Shown: positions 36,201-49,348 of the stretch, piece after piece
How the letters are laid out: the number at the start of each line of letters is the position of its first letter
Position numbering within the stretch: position 1 is the first letter of the stretch
Source: Sordaria brevicollis
Taxonomy: Eukaryota; Ascomycota; Sordariomycetes; Sordariales; Sordariaceae
Direction: 5' to 3'
DNA length: 64,000 nucleotides
Assembly (NCBI GenBank): GCA_033439795.1
Contig: JAUTDP010000015.1
Location: forward strand, 682,001-746,000
Notes under the pieces: model-generated
Database searches by the model: none
Told to the model about the DNA's origin: nothing
What the model saw: the letters and a program-made list of their open reading frames with translations, nothing else
Translations under genes and position numbers: made by a program

Positions 36201-37325
36201 CCTAAAAGGCATTCGAAAGGATAATTTGGTCGGCGTCGTCCTAATCGATACTATAATAAATAATATTTTTATTAATTTCTAAAGACCGTACGAAAATTTA
36301 AATATTTTAATAACCTTAGCGGGAAGCGTAATATATATAATTACGTATATTAGCGAAGTCGGATTATTTTAAAGGGTATTAGGGGTATTTTTCTTTAACG
36401 GCGGAGTAGATAATACGTATAATTATCTCCTTCTTATTAAATAAGGTTATTATTTATTCGAATGCCTTTAAATCTAATTATAATACCCTTTCCTATAAAA
36501 AAAAATAGCGGTCGAAGTACTTCGATAACGGGTAATTTTCGTAAGTATTATTAACTACTTTAATTATTTATTTTTAACCTTTAATAATAGTCGCGAAAAT
36601 AATAATATAAAACGGATATTTTTTAACGATTTTACCAATAATATAATAGCGTTTACTATAAGGATTCTAAAATTCCTATTTTTTATAGACGGTATAATCG
36701 TACTAATATTAATATTTAAAAGTCTTACCGTATATTAAGTAATTCGGATTCTTAATCTTATATATAAATAATTATATAATAACGATACTAAATTAATAAG
36801 ACCGATAGAAGTAAACGAATTCGCGTAATAGATTATCGAAATCCTTTTTAGGCGGCGGGGGTATAATTTCGACGGTTTATAAGCGCTTATCGAAAGAAGC
36901 GCTTAATACGAAGGTCGTAATAGATTTATTTAACGGGTACCGGCGCTAATAAAGAATATTAGTACAAATACGATTATATAAGGGTATTTAGAAATAATTA
37001 ATAATAATATTAACGAAATTTAATAATACGACGTACTTTATAATATTATTCGATTAAAGTATATTATAATAAAGCGTAGTGTATTAGGGTAGTTTCGAGC
37101 GATGTAACTATATGCGCGGTTTTACGAGTTTAGTACTTTAAAAATTATTAGGGCTCTATTTTTTTTCGTGAAATGTGACGTTCATGCAAAGTATGGGGTT
37201 TTGGCGGGTAAAACGGGGATTTTGATATATAGGTGCTATAGGGTGCCAAAGGTGGTGAGGGTTGGGGTTTTGTATGGGGGGGGATGTGCTAGTAAATTCT
37301 ATGGGATGTATCGGCAGTTTTACCC
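33224..37325 (-). mobile_element. RIP-degraded Mutator-like (MULE) DNA transposon, 4.1 kb
   Basis: Inverted termini GGGTAAAACTGCCGATA run about 50 bp at each end (33,224-33,274; 37,276-37,325), including the C-rich CACATCCCCCCCC motif, with a few mismatches. They are flanked by the perfect 8-bp AAGATAGA duplication. The interior is strongly AT-rich. On the minus strand about 35,820-36,240 translates as a MULE transposase core: ISIDTIYK (first catalytic Asp), then LNNEGIIGFIYFIK, PEVIITDKNERLIEVL (second catalytic Asp) and a Cys/Trp/His-spaced segment ending HINYNIIKNIKKY. Stops are RIP-type. MULEs have long TIRs and 8-11-bp duplications, which fits. It is inactive. Confidence 0.88.
35400..36900 (-). 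pseudogene. MULE transposase remnant
   Basis: The readable core lies at 35,820-36,240 in minus orientation, with IDTIYK near 36,140 and VIITDKNERLIEVL near 35,930-35,975. It is followed by an Asp/Asn-rich acidic insert (DNSDDDDNNNNNND, about 35,745-35,815). The start and end are obscured by RIP, so the limits given are approximate. The catalytic glutamate expected further downstream could not be assigned. Confidence 0.72.
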
Positions 37326-37549
37326 AAGATAGATCTCAACTTCTCCTCTCGTTCCTGAACTTTCTCTCCTCCAACCATCATCACAAGCTTTAACTTTCTC
37401 TTCCTTCTGGTTCATTTGTAGATTATTTCCGGTCATCAACAAAAAAACATCTAACCAAGACAAAGTCATTGCAAGGCAAGACAGACTCTCTCCTCGAACG
37501 CAAAAAAATCTTTGAGCGCTTCAAATCACATCACATCCAACATCAAGCG

Positions 37550-38422
37550 ATGAACTCCTTCTCGTCTTCAAACCCTGTTGACTTCAACATGACTTCCTCC
37601 TCACAAGTGAAAGGAAAGTCTCAGCAAAACGATGATGACTCAAGTGAAGTCATCAGTTCCTCGCCAAACTTTTCTGACAGCAACAACAATAAGCGTAAGA
37701 AACTAAGAACTGCCCTGCCCTCTGTCGAGTTGACTGATTTACTCCCCCCTCGGCTTTTGTTTTCCTTCTTCTTCTGTATGTTCACAGCAGAACTGACCCC
37801 TAGTTCAGACAATCATCACCATCCCCGCGCCGCAAACTTGTGCGAGCGCCGTACCATCCCTGCCCGCGACCATGAAAGGCGTGGCGTCAGCTCGGAAACT
37901 CGTAGTGGACGTGCCCGCGGGATGTTTTCCTCTATTGAGAGCGAGGAAGACTGGCGTGTCCTAAGCCGGCCTCGGCAGAGACGACTTTCCTCTCGTTTCG
38001 GGGTAAGTACCTCTACTTCCTCCTCTACCCAAACTACAACTGCTTGTCGCATAAAAGTCCTGCGCTTGCGACCTCAAACTCTTGCTGACTCGGTTATCTT
38101 TGTTTCCCTCCCTCTGTAGCGTGTCCTTGACACTATTGCCACTCGCGAGCAAGGCTCGCAATCCTTTCTCTCTTCCGCCTCCGGCTCCAACTCGGAGCTT
38201 AGTCCCTCCTCGCTTCGCGCTCGTTTCCTCGCGCTGGATCAAGCAGCAGTCAAGGCAAGCATCGAGGAACACGTCACCAACGTGGAGGCAGAACTGGAAA
38301 AGTTAAAAGCGGAGAGAGAGCAGATTTTGAGAGAGTTGGAAGAAGAGGACGAGGAGGATGTTGAGGTGGAGGAGCAGTGGGAGGAGGGAGTAAGGAGTGT
38401 TGATGAGTTTATGGGGCTTTGA
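37550..38422 (+). CDS. Hypothetical coiled-coil acidic protein, three exons, 220 aa
   Basis: I do not recognise the protein. Proposed exons are 37,550-37,694, 37,788-38,002 and 38,120-38,422. Intron 1 (93 bp) has a GTAAGA donor, a TTGACTGA branch and TTCACAG acceptor. It is an in-frame open intron, and its translation is an implausible hydrophobic LLFSFFFCMF run, which is why I splice it. Intron 2 (117 bp) has GTAAGT, GCTGACT and CTCTGTAG and joins SSRFG to RVLDTI. The N-terminus is Ser-rich, the middle Arg-rich (RRTIPARDHERRG, SRPRQRR). The C-terminus is a strong coiled coil (ASIEEHVTNVEAELEKLKAE and on) merging into a Glu/Asp-rich tail ending VDEFMGL. ATG 37,550 is the first in the frame. 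It lies 217 bp right of the MULE. Confidence 0.72.
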
Positions 38423-39159
38423 ACTTGAGGAGAGAATGAAGGGTCTTTTGCTTTCGGACTTAGGAATGGGTTTTTGGTGGAAAGGATGGAGAGGGAAGAA
38501 AAGAGGCGTCTGTGGACTTCGTTTTACTCTTTTTTCCTGTCATTTTTTTCCTTCAATTTTTTATGTCTTATCTTATTCTCTCTCTTTCTGCTGCTTTCTG
38601 TTTGCGTGCGTTTTTGCTGGAAAGCTTTGAGGAAGGAAAATGAACTGAAGAGAGGGGGGGTTCCACATGATCAAGTGTCACAGAAGGGGTTAGGGAAGGA
38701 GTGATGATCTTAACGGCAGGGGCGATGTTGGTTGTGCACGCAAGTTCAAACTTGAACCGAAGTGGAAGTCTCCAACATGCATTTGAAGAAGAAATGGAAA
38801 TGGAAGAACTTGAATTGTAAGATGCGAACTCAGGGGCAGCTAACAATTGGAAACTCGTGACGTCTTGACATGATCTCGTCGGCAGGAGCGAACTTAATCG
38901 TACACACAACAAATGATAATCACCTACTTGAGCCCTAAGAAAGGAATAGAAAATGCGTGGATTTGAATCGCAATCTATAAACCCTAGCTAAGATGTGACA
39001 CTCGAGATAATCGACACTTGCGCGAGTACCATAGAGATACTGGTTCCAACTGTCATCCTTCCAACACACGCACCTTAAACTTAACAATTGCTTCCCAAGT
39101 TCCCACCCCTCTGTGTTTTATACATCCATGTCGGCTTCCGTCGTGGAACTGGACGTCGT
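38423..39159. other. Convergent intergenic region
   Basis: This 740-bp region lies between two convergent genes. It should hold both 3' UTRs. A T-rich stretch at about 38,520-38,600 is the most terminator-like segment. I see no gene. Confidence 0.4.
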
Positions 39160-40136
39160 TTACTGCGAAGAACCGCCAGAGATGGTAATGATTTCACCTG
39201 TAATTGTTCACGTTAGCATCGTTCCCATGCATCATCATCATCCACCCCAATCCCAACCGCCATCACCACCGTTGGCAAACACCCAGCCTCATCCCCCACC
39301 ACCACCCACAAGGTAAAAGAGTCCGAGCGAGATAGAGAAAGGGTAAAAGTAAAGGAAGGTAACTCACCATTGACCCAGCCTCCATCCTCACTAGCCAAAA
39401 ACGCCACCACCCTCGCCACGTCCTCCGGCTCCGCACATCTTCCCAGAGGACAATGCTCGGCCATGATCCTCTCAATCTTTTCCTTGCCCAATTCGGGGTA
39501 ACCTCCCGGGATGTAATGCCACGCGTTCTCGGCAAACATGTCACTCTTGATGCCGCCCGGAGCTACACCATTGACCGTGATTCCCCTGTCGCCAAAATCC
39601 GTCGCAAACGCCTTCACGAAACCCTGAACAGCCATCTTGCTAGCGTTGTACAATGCGTGATTCTTGACGCCCAGCAGCCCCGCCGCGATGGACGTCATGA
39701 GGATCACCCGCCCGTTACGGTTGAGGTACTTGTACGCGGCCTGGCCGACGAAAAACTGCGCTTTGGCGTTGAGGTTGAACACCTGGTCGTACTTCTCCTC
39801 GGTGATGTCGGTCGTCTTGTCCCAGGACTCCATGCCCGAGTTGGACATGACGACGTCGAGGCGGCCGAACTCGCGCTTAGCGGCCTCGAAGAGCCTGTCG
39901 ATCTCGGAGACCTTGCTCACGTCGGCCTGGATGGCGACGGCGCGGGCGCCGTTGTTGAGGCGCTTGATTTCCTGCACGACTTCGTTGGCGGGGCCGGCGG
40001 AGGAGACGTAGTTGACAGCAACGGACGCGCCGCGCCTGGCGAGTTCGAGGGCGATGCCTCGGCCGATGCCCCGGCCTGCACCGGTGACGAGGGCGACTTT
40101 GCCTTCGAGCGAGGCGGTGGGGATGTGGATGGGCAT
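39160..40136 (-). CDS. Short-chain dehydrogenase/reductase, hydroxynaphthalene-reductase type, 268 aa
   Basis: This is a classical SDR, probably NADPH-dependent and cytosolic. The exons are 40,136-39,368 and 39,197-39,160. The 170-bp intron (GTGAGT donor, ACAATTACAG acceptor) joins WVNG to EIITISGGSSQ, restoring the family's terminal GG motif. Seen: the Rossmann motif TGAGRGIG (residues 18-25), the NSG motif (99-101), Asn123, Ser149, Tyr163 and Lys167 (YNASK), forming the complete N-S-Y-K tetrad. APGGIKSDMF follows, then GRCAEPEDVARVVAFLASEDGGWVNG. Layout and length resemble fungal tetra-/trihydroxynaphthalene and versicolorin reductases of melanin and polyketide pathways. The actual substrate cannot be read from sequence and there is no polyketide synthase nearby. 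The start is ATG 40,136 (MPIHIP); a 60-bp 5'-UTR intron lies just upstream. Confidence 0.92.
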
Positions 40137-40191
40137 GTTGGGTGCGGTGGTCGTGGCCGTGGCTGTTGATTTGCAATTGGAATATCTGTCG

Positions 40192-40251
40192 CTGTGAAAT
40201 GGCAAAGTTAGGAAAACGAGAGGATAATGATCATGCAGAAAGGAAACTCAC
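40192..40251 (-). other. Spliceosomal intron in the 5' UTR of the SDR gene
   Basis: On the minus strand GTGAGTTTCC opens at 40,251, a CCTAAC branch lies near 40,208, and TTTCACAG closes at 40,192. This is 60 bp and has all consensus elements. It lies between the transcription start and ATG 40,136, so it does not change the protein. Confidence 0.65.
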
Positions 40252-40510
40252 CAGGAAAATGAAAAGCACGGCTCCCACAATTGTATTAAAGGGAGAAGGT
40301 CAGTGTAAGGGTGGAATCCCTGAAGACTTTGAAAGACACGGAATGAATTGATTGATCATGAAGTCTATTACCTGTGTGAACTCGGGGGGGGACCTCTGGT
40401 CTTATACTCCTCCTGGGCCTCGCATGTACCTGCAGGGCAAAGACTGCCCTATTGGTACTTGCTTGTGCCTATCTAGCTACAGAAGGTAGCGGTCTGTATA
40501 GCGCAGGTAC
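40252..40510. promoter_or_regulatory. Promoter region of the SDR gene, truncated by the pogo-like element
   Basis: About 260 bp separate the 5'-UTR intron from the transposon at 40,511. It must hold the core promoter of the minus-strand reductase. A G-run (GGGGGGG at about 40,385) and no clear TATA box are seen. Distal control sequences may have been displaced 3.2 kb by the insertion. Confidence 0.4.
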
Positions 40511-40512
40511 TA

Positions 40513-43685
<3,173 letters not shown>

Positions 43686-43687
43686 TA

Positions 43688-44662
43688 CCTTTCATGGGTA
43701 AGTACGATAGGGTGCCTAGGAAGTAGTCAACGTCTGGAAGAAGCCACCTCAGTTATGCCCTCCTTGCGCTATCCCTGCATACCTCTATGCAAGCAGTTGC
43801 TCTCAATGTGCATATCGGTAGCTCCTGGCCTCGGCCTGCATAGTGCACATTACGATGACATCAGTAAAGTGTCCCCTCTCTCCCTCCCCGGGTTGCTTTC
43901 TCTGCGGTTCGGGACCGGGAGTCCGGTGTCGTGAGCGGTACCGGGCAAGCCAGGGATATTGACGAAGGGAAGCCGGGCAGTTGTTTACCTTCCCCAGCTG
44001 TCTCAATCTGACCTTCCCTTCGATGTGTTGCAGTGGTCCCTTGAACAAGGGAATCTGAGTCCAATGTCTCGGAATGATCATCGGGGTTTGAGAGGCGGCG
44101 GAAGGCGGGGTGGGGTCGCAGAAACGGCTGAAATGTGCGGGAAAGGCAAATGCAACACTCCGGACACCCCCCGATTCGAGGTCCGGAGCAAGTTTGTGTG
44201 CCCGAATTCCGACACTTCATTTGTGCCCGGACACGGGAGGTCGGAATCCTGAATAAACCCCAAACTCAGCCAACGGGAGATCTACCTTGGGTGTGCCAAG
44301 GACCGAGGGACTTTATATACCTAGGTTCCGTGAGGAGGGGGGTTGTAGATTCTGTCTGGATCTTGATGCCGGAACCGAAAGCTGACGGCGGCGCGGGTGA
44401 TTCGCGATGCATGCAGCCGTCGAGCCACACAGAACAATGGCCATGCCCAGCTAGTTATGCCCGCGCCACAAAAGTTGAAGAATCATCATAGTGACACCAT
44501 AATTGGGTGTTTCGGCTTGGGATTGCGGACGATTCACCATCTCACGTCCGCTGGTCAACACCCAAATGCCGAAGAGCTTGCGATTGGTGATCGGAGTGAC
44601 ACTTGAGTCTCATCCATTTTTCTTTTCAAGAAATAATAACAAAGGGAAGAAACGAAAAGAGA
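43688..44662. other. GC-normal intergenic region, about 1 kb
   Basis: Base composition is normal, but overlapping open frames of 60-119 codons occur in all registers on both strands, and none has a recognisable domain or intron structure. I see no supportable gene. It may be a promoter or a decayed gene. Confidence 0.4.
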
Positions 44663-45061
44663 AACCCTATTTTCACCCACCCTTTTCCCTAAATCCACCC
44701 ACCCTCTTAAGCATTTTTTGAAGTATTATTATAAAGAAGTGTTCAATACCCTTCAAATTTTGGAATTTAGATTTTCAAAGTCCTTTCTATCCATTAACGG
44801 TTTCCTATAACCAATATTTTCTTTTTTATGATAACATTTTAGGCTATGTCCAAGCGGAATGTCCGAAGTGTGCAAAGTACTTGATAGCACGCTAAAATCC
44901 TCTAAATAATTTCCAAAAAAAGATGGCAAATTATTCGGTATAATAGTAAAATATAAGGGGGTTTAATTTAGGGACTAATCTTTTCCAACGTTGGTAAATA
45001 TTTAGGAAATCTTTGGAAAGGGTGGGTGGATTTAGGGAAAAGGGTGGGTGAAAATAGGGTT
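44663..45061. mobile_element. Palindromic MITE-like element with perfect 43-bp inverted repeats, 399 bp
   Basis: The left arm 44,663-44,705 (starting AACCCTATTTTCACCC, with two CCACCC-type boxes) and the right arm 45,019-45,061 are exact reverse complements over 43 bp. The centre is AT-rich and non-coding. No clear target duplication is visible beside the arms, so the true ends are uncertain; a TA inside each arm (CCCTATTTT) could mark a Tc1-like end. It ends 196 bp from the stop of the kinase-like gene, so it may form part of that gene's 3' UTR. Confidence 0.75.
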
Positions 45062-45257
45062 CCTCAACGAAAAGCGGCACCGCAAAAAAACGCCCACCAA
45101 CATGAACGATATCATTGGCAACAATGACTCCAAAAAAAAAACATGCTTGACCCAAAACCAGGAGGAGTCGACAGAATCAACTCGTACAGCTCTCCATAGC
45201 CTCCCTTGCAACGCAAACACTAATCCTCGCCATCGAATCAAGTATCGTACTCGTAAA

Positions 45258-47641
45258 CTATCCTCCCTGCCTACCTCCTCTTCCGGCTTGCTGGAACCCA
45301 CCACGCTGTTGCCCTCCTCCTCCTCTTCCTCTTCCTCTTCCTCTTCCTCTTCCTCCTTGATTCCGAGGCTGCTGACCTCCTCCTCTTCCTCCTCTGCCTG
45401 CTGGGGCTTGATGCTGTCCACCTCTTCCTCTTCCTCTTCCAGCTGGTCGTGGACCTTGTCCACCTCTTCCCCTGCCAGCTGGAGCCTGAGTTTGTCCACC
45501 CCTCCCTCTGCCAGCTGGGGCTTGGGCTGGTCCACCTCTTCCTCTGCCGGCTTGGGCTCGAGGTTGTTGACCTCTTCCAGCTTGACCTCCTGGCTGTCGA
45601 CCCGGAGGACCTGCAGCCCAAGCACCACCCGGCTGCCCCCTCCCGACTCGAGATCCAGGCTGTTGGCCTGCCGCGACTGAATCTGGTATCCCTTGCACAA
45701 TAGGCTGGTTATAATCCATGGGCGGGAGTCCATTATTCCGTCTGAATTCGTCGAGCCTAGCCTTTTGCACATCGGTCAGGGCAGCAGGTAAAAGGCCCGC
45801 AGGATCCTCTCCAGGACTGGAATCATCCAATACAGGAGTATGCTCACGGAAAATTCTCTCCCTCCCCGTCGGCATCTTCTTATAGCTCGGCGGCGGCGCC
45901 CCCTGGAAATGCTGCATGCTCCACTGTCGCACAAGGTCTGCCCCGGGACCGTCCATCGGCTGTGCCTCTACTTTGGAGTCTATCAGTCTCTCCAGGTCGT
46001 GCATGTCGGGCCTGTCCGCCGGGTCGTGACAGAGACAAGCCGCGACGACGTTGACCAGGTCAAAATCGATGTTGCTGTATGGGCAAACGAGCAGGTCCAT
46101 GCCGTATCCCCACACCTCCTTCACCGAGCCGTCTGGATACCTTAGCTCTGCCAAGGCTGGAACTGGCCCGGCCTCGTACTCGCGGAGCGTGATGAGATTG
46201 TACATGATGATGCCGAGCTGGTAGAGATTTGTCCACCAATTGTAATTCCCCGCCACCTTGGCGCCGGACTCGCATGGGTTGTCTTTGATATGGTCCCATT
46301 CCTCCGTGAACTGCTCGGGCGTGTAGATGGTCCGCTTGCCACATTTGCGGCACGCCCACAGCAAGCTTGACGAGCGCCAGGTGTAGCCGTCAATTGGTAG
46401 GGCCAGACCGAGGTCAGCAATTTTTGCGATCGGAAGGAGGTTGTGCTCATCGGTGTCGTAGTCTCCGATCAGAATATTGGTCAGGTCGAGGTCAAAATGG
46501 ACAATTGTTTGACGGTTGCCCCATGCTGTCAGCTTGGGTAGACGCAAGCTGCTTTCAGATGCTAGTGGAACTCGGTCGTCATTGAATGTGTGTCTGAAGG
46601 CTGCAGGAATGAATTCTATCGGGTATGCCAATCCTATAACGCCCTTGAAGACTGGTGGCAGTGTTTCAAGTGTCAGTTTATTGTAATTGGCAAGCAGAGA
46701 GGCATATGGCACTTACGGCTCCTAAAGACATGCCACAGAGCAAGTGACGGAAAGTTGCCGCCCTGGTTGATTTGCATGGAAAGTTGGGTTGCAGTCTTGC
46801 GGAGATCCCCACGAGGCATAAACTCGAGGAACAAAACCCGGTCTGAGTACCAGGGTTCTGTGTCAGGGTTGCCCTTTGTCTTGACCATTTCCTCGCTGTC
46901 GCTGATGGTCATCATCAACAAATCCGTCTCGATTTTGACTTTTTCCCCGATCGGCTTGCCCTCGTGTCGCGCGAGATAGCCAGGGGGGATGCGTTGTGAG
47001 ACGTGCATGGCTCCGGCGGTAGCAATATGGGCTTGGATCTCATCTAGAAGGGCCTCTTTTTCGTCTTTGAGATCCACCTTGCACACCACTTTGAGAAGCT
47101 CGCCATCCGGGCGAAGTTGCTCAAACAGATTGACGACACCGAGGCCACCCCACCCAAGGGTCTTTATGTGGCGCATTTTAATGGGCCGAAGCTTCTTTTC
47201 CAGCCATTTACTTCTGGTCTGGGCCTTGGCCGCTCTGTCTTTCGGTCCGCTGCCCATCCCATGCGCCCATATCGGTCTTGTTCCTCTAGGGAACCGAAGC
47301 ACGGGGGTGAAAACTCCGGGGCCTTTGTAGGAGTTCTGGATGGGGAGTTTCCTGATGCGCGAGTTGACTTTGCGGGACAAGGTTGACCCGTCCCATACGC
47401 TTCGGCGGGGATCCTCGCCATGGCGACGCCATTTGATGAAGAACTTGGCGAGCTTATTGCGTTTTTCTCGGCGTTTTCTCATCATGGTGTTGGAGGGAGT
47501 GGGCTGGTATGCAGCAGGGACACTGGAAGAAGGATTCTGGGAGGGGGAGTTCGACGAGGTGGTGAGCCCGCTCGGGAGCGCCCAAGGGTTAGGAGAAGGA
47601 GAGCCAGGCTTCGACCCTCCATTTTGAGAGGAGCCAAACAT
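45258..47641 (-). CDS. Kinase-like protein with RGG-rich C-terminal tail, 772 aa
   Basis: Two exons, 47,641-46,717 and 46,651-45,258, are separated by a 65-bp intron (GTAAGT, ACTGAC, CACCAG) that joins FRS to LFKGVIG. Residues 1-150 are Ser/Pro-rich then basic. A protein-kinase fold follows: glycine loop LGWGGLGVV (about 161), candidate lysine in VVCKVDL, catalytic loop HFDLDLTN, ADLGLA in place of DFG, TPEQF in place of APE, and DPADRP near the end. The usual HRDLKxxN lysine is replaced by Asp, so it may be a weak kinase or pseudokinase. The last 130 residues are Gly/Arg/Gln-rich with many RGRGG repeats, typical of RNA-binding RGG tails. It lies alone on its strand. ATG 47,641 is the first in frame. 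Confidence 0.82.
45310..45360. repeat. TCTTCC hexanucleotide microsatellite in the RGG tail
   Basis: TCTTCC units repeat about six to seven times on the plus strand. On the coding strand they encode alternating Gly-Arg in the tail of the kinase-like protein. Unit number is likely to vary between strains without breaking the frame. Confidence 0.8.
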
Positions 47642-49123
47642 TATGTTGTCAGTATGAGCCTGACACTCGGTTTCCTGGTGGATTGGATTGCAGAGTGAGG
47701 ATCGGCGGTGGTAGAAGTAGGTTGAATTGCCGTATAGAGACCGGTGGTTGTGCTGGCTCTCCTAGGCATAAGGTCTTGTCCGTAGCCTGCAGAGAAGCAG
47801 ACGAGAAGGGGATATAGCTGTCGCAGGACTCGTTTGTTTGAAATTGCTTTCTCGGCAAGACAAAGCAAAGCGTGGGAAGCTCGAAGGGCATGGTATCATG
47901 ATGGTCGTGAAGGGGATTGAAGCCATAATGGTGGTGGACAAAGGGGACAACAAAGGCGGAGACAACAAGCGGTTCCGGTTCCGTCCAAAGATGTGTGTAC
48001 TTAGACAATGGAGGGGGAAAGACGTCGGAGTGTCTACCTATATCAAAGGCTGACCGAGAGAGAAGTGTGATTGTTATAGTGGTGGTCGTTGACAATTTGA
48101 TGATGGAGTGAACAAGGGATGGAAGGAGACTGGACGAACAGATGGAAATTGTTAAGTGGAATACAGTCCGGCTGACACTTGATAATTTGTCCACAGCAGC
48201 CACAGAACTGTGTGGCTAGAACATGACGGGAGCCACCAGGGCACTGCACTCACTGAACTCTTCCCTTGAATCAATTTCCCCAAAGAGGGAAGGAAGGAAG
48301 CAGAACTGAAGGTGGATCATTGAACAGGAGCTGTTCCTGCCTTGAGAGAACAGACCGTGTTGGCAACTTGGCCAAGGGGAAGGTGTCCAGGAATTGTGCA
48401 ACTTGTGTGTAAATTATGCATAAGGCATGCATAAAGCACACTCCCAAGCGGAAACAGCAAAGGGCGGCACTTGTACCTTGTATTTTTGAAGAGGTCTTTC
48501 CACTTGGGCGAGTCCCATCTCAAAGTATGGGAAGGAGTTCATCGATTGAACTGTCCACAGTCACATGATGAAATGAACAGCTCCTAGTGGGCTTCTTCGA
48601 TGTTGTAAACTACTGAAGTGTCAAGGCCTTGAAAGTGGAAGTAAGGCCGGGGTCGGGTCTCTTCCCATGGCCAACTCGCGATACATATATGGTCAGCACA
48701 ACTGATGCCGCCAACAACCCAGGAAAGACACCTCTGCAAAACTAATCGGATTGACTGTGGTTTTCTTTATCAGTATGTCTTGTCTGTTTCTTCAGTGAGA
48801 ATATTCTGGGGCGTATACTTACCTGTCTGTATGATACTCTTACCGCAGAAAATGGTCAAATGCGGCGCTCTTGTCTCACTCGAAATTCGAAACTCAAAGG
48901 ACCTACATATCGTCTGCGCTGGAGAACAATGCGCAGCACGACCGGCGACAGGAATCGTTGGAGCATCGGATTCGAAACTCGACGCCGACGGCACATTGAC
49001 CGATTGACAACGACGGGGTCGACGGTTATAAGCCAGCTCAGTCAGCATCCAACGCACCGAAACAGAAAAGATACAAGCAGTGAAACGAGACAGGGGCCAT
49101 CCAACGTCACGGCGGATGGAGGA

Positions 49124-49157
49124 ACGGGCTGGACGGGCTGGACGGGTTAGACGGGCG
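49124..49157. repeat. 9-bp minisatellite CTGGACGGG, about four units
   Basis: Units CTGGACGGG repeat three times, followed by a variant TTAGACGGG. It is in non-coding DNA. Confidence 0.85.
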
Positions 49158-49309
49158 CCTAATGTCGGTCATTTCTGGGCCAGTTCTGTGCCATTCCGAA
49201 ACCGTCTTGTTCCGCCGAGACTTCCACTTGCGAAGAAGCCATATGAACATGATCCAGAAACGCACATCCGACCACACACAAGCAAGCAATCACCGGTCGC
49301 AACAGGGGG

Positions 49310-49348
49310 TTGTCGTCACCGTTGTCGTCGTCGTTGTCGTCGTCGAAT
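49310..49348. repeat. GTC/GTT trinucleotide tract
   Basis: GTCGTCACCGTTGTCGTCG and on; imperfect, about 13 units. No coding role is apparent. Confidence 0.75.

Noticed and set aside
37695..37787. Reading the 37,550 gene without intron 1
   Set aside because: The frame stays open, but the 31 extra residues are a hydrophobic run coded by a pyrimidine tract ending TTCACAG; donor, branch and acceptor are consensus.
39213..39367. Unspliced C-terminus of the SDR protein
   Set aside because: It departs from the SDR family right after WVNG; splicing at GTGAGT restores EIITISGGSSQ.
45048..45680. Plus-strand Ser-rich open frame opposite the RGG tail
   Set aside because: It is the antisense shadow of Gly-Arg repeats in the kinase-like gene.
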